A stretch of 9,017 nucleotides of DNA from Anaerolineales bacterium. Lineage in GTDB: Bacteria > Chloroflexota > Anaerolineae > 4572-78 > NAK82. The stretch lies in assembly GCA_024643945.1 (NCBI GenBank), contig JAHELX010000232.1, forward strand, positions 1-9,017, given 5' to 3'. Positions 6,648 to 9,017 of this stretch are shown here, in pieces. Numbering within the stretch: the first letter of the stretch is position 1; each line of letters starts with the position of its first letter. The notes below the pieces were generated by a model, which was not told the DNA's origin, ran no database searches, and saw only the letters and a list, made by a program, of their open reading frames with translations. Made by a program: the position numbers and the translations under genes.

Positions 6648-6689
6648 AGGAGAGAGAGTGGCAGAATCTCTAAACTGTGAGGCATAACG

Positions 6690-8111
6690 ATGAGTGATCG
6701 ATTCAGGCCTTTTCGTTTTTCGCGAGCCGGTTTACGGGGGTTGAGAGTGTCGGCCACGCTCTCGCTGAACGAGCGGGTGCGTGAGATGTGGGATGCGGGT
6801 CGAGATGTTTATCAGCTGGGGTTTGGCGAGTCTCGATTCCCGGTCCATCCCAAAGTTGCCAAGGCACTCCAAGCCAACGTGCACCGGCGCAGCTATCTGC
6901 CCGCTCTGGGCATTCGGGAACTGCGCGAGGCCATCGCCCAGTTTTACCAGCGCAAATTCGAGATGGCTGTCTCCCCCGACCAGGTGGTGATCGGCCCCGG
7001 CAGCAAGTCATTGCTGTACGCGCTGTTGCTGGCCCTGGGCGAAGAGGTGATCCTGCCGCAGCCATCATGGGTCAGCTATGCCCCTCAGGCGCATCTGCTT
7101 GGCAAGCCGGTCCTCTGGGTGCCCACCCGGCCCGAGCAGAACTATAATCTGGAAGTTGACACCCTCCGCCAAAAGATGGAGGAAGACAAGGAAGAATGGG
7201 GCAATCCCGAACTCCTTATCTTCAACAGCCCGCATAACCCCACCGGCACCATGCTGCCGCCCAACAAAGTACAGGCACTGGCCGACTTCGCCCATGAAGA
7301 ACAACTTATGATTTTGAGCGACGAGATTTACGCCTTGATTACCCACGGCCGGGTCCCCCACGTATCAGTCGCCCGTTACTATCCTGAAGGGACGGTGGTG
7401 CTGGGTGGATTGAGCAAGCATCTATCCCTGGGCGGCTGGCGATTTGGTCTGGCCATTCTACCCGCTGGACGGACCGGCGAGGCGCTGCGCCGAGCGCTGC
7501 AGAGCATTGCCGGTAGCATCTGGTCTTGCGTGACCGCGCCAGTGCAATATGCAGCCCTGGTTGCCTATGGCAATGACCCAAATGTGGACGAATTCGTCAA
7601 TCTGTGCACCCGTATGCATGGTATACGCACCCACTATCTCTACGAAAAACTAGTCGAGGCTGGCATCCCCTGCGTGGAACCCAGTGGGGCATTTTACGTC
7701 TTTCCCAACTTCAACCGATGGCAGGAACTATTAGCGGTACGTGGCGTGCGTACTTCCGACGACCTGGCAATGTATCTGCTGGAGAACTACGAGTTGGCCA
7801 CGCTGCCTGCCACAGCCTTCGGCAGCCCGCCCGAAGAGCTATCGCTGCGTCTTTCCTCCAGCTACTTAGACGCTGGCACCGACGAAAAGGCAATCCAACT
7901 GGTCGAAACGTTCAGGGAGGATCCCGACCCTGAGCGATTCCTCGATAATCACCATCCTCGCCTGCGTGAAGCGGCGAGTCGTTTCGCAGAGTTCCTGGCC
8001 GACCTGGAGCGAGACCAAAAGCGGCACCCGAAGCTGACCATCCTTTCGGTTCCTGGCGAAAGGGCATTGACTGTGGATAATCCCCCGCGCGATACACCGA
8101 ATAAGTTATAA
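6690..8111 (+). CDS. PLP-dependent class I/II aminotransferase with C-terminal extension
   Basis: Cytoplasmic fold-type I aminotransferase, transferring an amino group between an amino acid and a 2-oxo (or 3-oxo) acid. Visible signatures are [18 protein letters not shown] (69-86) for the substrate-entry region, SPHNPTGT with cofactor-contacting Asn183, SDEIY with Asp211 and Tyr214, and [12 protein letters not shown] with Schiff-base Lys243 and phosphate-binding Arg251. [11 protein letters not shown] is at 331-341, and Arg387 (LSLRLSSS) is at the position that normally grips the substrate carboxylate. The catalytic set is intact. At 473 residues it is about 70-80 longer than usual; the excess is a polar, charged tail after about 393. 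The ATG is preceded by GTGAGG (6677-6682) at seven bases. It lies 42 bases after the aminomutase-like gene and 20 bases before the thiolase, consistent with one operon. Substrate specificity cannot be assigned; annotation as an aspartate-type aminotransferase would be generic. Confidence 0.9.
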   Translation: MSDRFRPFRFSRAGLRGLRVSATLSLNERVREMWDAGRDVYQLGFGESRFPVHPKVAKALQANVHRRSYLPALGIRELREAIAQFYQRKFEMAVSPDQVVIGPGSKSLLYALLLALGEEVILPQPSWVSYAPQAHLLGKPVLWVPTRPEQNYNLEVDTLRQKMEEDKEEWGNPELLIFNSPHNPTGTMLPPNKVQALADFAHEEQLMILSDEIYALITHGRVPHVSVARYYPEGTVVLGGLSKHLSLGGWRFGLAILPAGRTGEALRRALQSIAGSIWSCVTAPVQYAALVAYGNDPNVDEFVNLCTRMHGIRTHYLYEKLVEAGIPCVEPSGAFYVFPNFNRWQELLAVRGVRTSDDLAMYLLENYELATLPATAFGSPPEELSLRLSSSYLDAGTDEKAIQLVETFREDPDPERFLDNHHPRLREAASRFAEFLADLERDQKRHPKLTILSVPGERALTVDNPPRDTPNKL

Positions 8112-8131
8112 GGCTGGAGGCTTTCAATCCT

Positions 8132-9017
8132 ATGCGAGAAGTGGTCATCATTGATGCTGTCAGATCACCCGTCGGCAAGCACAGCGGCGCGTTGTCGAGC
8201 GTGCGGACTGACGATCTGCTGGCCGAGGTTTTCAAAGCGCTGATAGCGCGCGTTGGCATTGATTCAGCGCTGATTGAAGACGTGTATGCTGGCTGTGGCA
8301 ACCAGGCCGGCGAGGACAACCGTGACGTGGCACGCATGTCGGCTCTGCTGGCTGGCTTTCCGGTTGAGGTAAGTGGAATCACTGTCAACCGCAACTGCTC
8401 GTCGGGCCTGGAAGCGGTGAATCTGGCCGCCAAATCCATCATCGTCGGCGAGGGTGACATCTTCATCGGCGCTGGCGTTGAGAGTATGAGCCGGGCTCCA
8501 TGGTCGATGCCCAAGCCGGAGCGCCCGCAACCGGTGGGCCAGCCCCAAATCTGGGATACCACTGTGGGCTGGCGCTACAACAATCCCAAGATGGACGCCA
8601 TGTATCCCATCATCAGTCTGGGCGAAACCGCCGAGAACATTGCCGAGGAGATGGAGATCACGCGCGAGGAGCAAGACGTTTTTGCCCTGGAAAGCCACCG
8701 GCGGGCAGTGGAAGCCATCAACGCCGGCAGGTTCAAGGATGAAATCGCCCCCATCGAAGTTCCGCAGCGGAAAGGCCCACCCAAAATTGCGGATACCGAC
8801 GAGCACCCCCGCTACAAAATCACGGACGGCGAATACAAGCTCGACACCAGCCTGGAGCTGCTGGCCCGGTTGAGACCTGCCTTCCGCAAGGGGGGTACCG
8901 TGACGGCCGGCAACTCGAGTGGCATTAACGACGGGGCGGCCGCACTGCTCCTGATGAGCGCCGACCGGGCCAGAGAATTGGGGTTGAAGCCTATGGCACG
9001 CTGGGTGGGCTCGGCGG
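8132..9017 (+). CDS. Thiolase (acetyl-CoA C-acyltransferase family), 3' partial
   Basis: Degradative-type thiolase that cleaves a 3-oxoacyl-CoA with CoA to acetyl-CoA and a shortened acyl-CoA, or runs the reverse condensation. It starts [19 protein letters not shown], the standard thiolase opening. The acyl-accepting nucleophile is Cys89 in [21 protein letters not shown] matches the conserved GGxESMSxxP region, and [17 protein letters not shown] (260-276) is the family's C-terminal-half signature. About 295 codons are visible; roughly 100 residues are cut off by the window end, including the GHP histidine and the second catalytic cysteine. The stretch [24 protein letters not shown] (54-77) resembles the 3-oxoadipyl-CoA thiolases PcaF/PaaJ as I remember them, but specificity is not proven. 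The ATG at 8132 has GGAGG (8116-8120) 11 bases upstream and lies 20 bases after the aminotransferase stop, so the two are probably co-transcribed. Confidence 0.93.
   Translation, partial: MREVVIIDAVRSPVGKHSGALSSVRTDDLLAEVFKALIARVGIDSALIEDVYAGCGNQAGEDNRDVARMSALLAGFPVEVSGITVNRNCSSGLEAVNLAAKSIIVGEGDIFIGAGVESMSRAPWSMPKPERPQPVGQPQIWDTTVGWRYNNPKMDAMYPIISLGETAENIAEEMEITREEQDVFALESHRRAVEAINAGRFKDEIAPIEVPQRKGPPKIADTDEHPRYKITDGEYKLDTSLELLARLRPAFRKGGTVTAGNSSGINDGAAALLLMSADRARELGLKPMARWVGSA

Noticed and set aside
7912..8806. Two overlapping long - strand open frames (7912-8562 and 8264-8806) opposite the aminotransferase end and the thiolase
   Set aside because: The + strand here translates to an unmistakable thiolase from 8132; the antisense frames match nothing I know.

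Overview
The window is a bacterial chromosomal segment coding entirely on the + strand, with no gap longer than about 115 bases between genes. It suggests a moderately GC-rich bacterium. The extended LivH and the general look of the proteins remind me of Chloroflexota (Anaerolineae/Caldilineae-like), but that is an impression from memory and no marker gene is present to prove it. I see no rRNA, tRNA, CRISPR array, insertion sequence or integrase.

Positions 1-5185 hold a complete LivJ-H-M-G-F type ABC importer (hydrophobic amino acid / amide family). It comprises a substrate-binding protein cut at its 5' end by the window edge, two membrane permeases and two ATPases. A strong hairpin separates the binding protein from the permeases. 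The four genes livH-livM-livG-livF are joined by start/stop overlaps of 4, 4 and 17 bases, so they are one translationally coupled operon.

A short gap (5186-5297) carries a good sigma-70-like promoter. It leads into a second cluster: a radical-SAM/PLP enzyme of the lysine 2,3-aminomutase superfamily (5298-6647), a fold-type I aminotransferase (6690-8111) and a thiolase (8132 to the window end, 3' incomplete). A terminator-like pair of competing hairpins sits at the 3' end of the aminomutase-like gene.

The most interesting reading is that the second cluster is a catabolic route that starts with an amino-group shift. An alpha-amino acid imported by the Liv system would be converted to a beta-amino acid (aminomutase), transaminated to a 3-oxo acid (aminotransferase), activated to a CoA thioester by an enzyme not in this window, and cleaved by the thiolase. 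In the aminomutase-like protein the carboxylate-binding Arg and PLP-binding Lys appear conserved, but both Asp residues that hold the lysine side chain appear replaced (by Arg328 and Ser365). It is therefore probably not a lysine 2,3-aminomutase. The pathway and the substrate are inference; the gene order, motifs and substitutions are seen in the sequence, with the alignment made by eye from memory.
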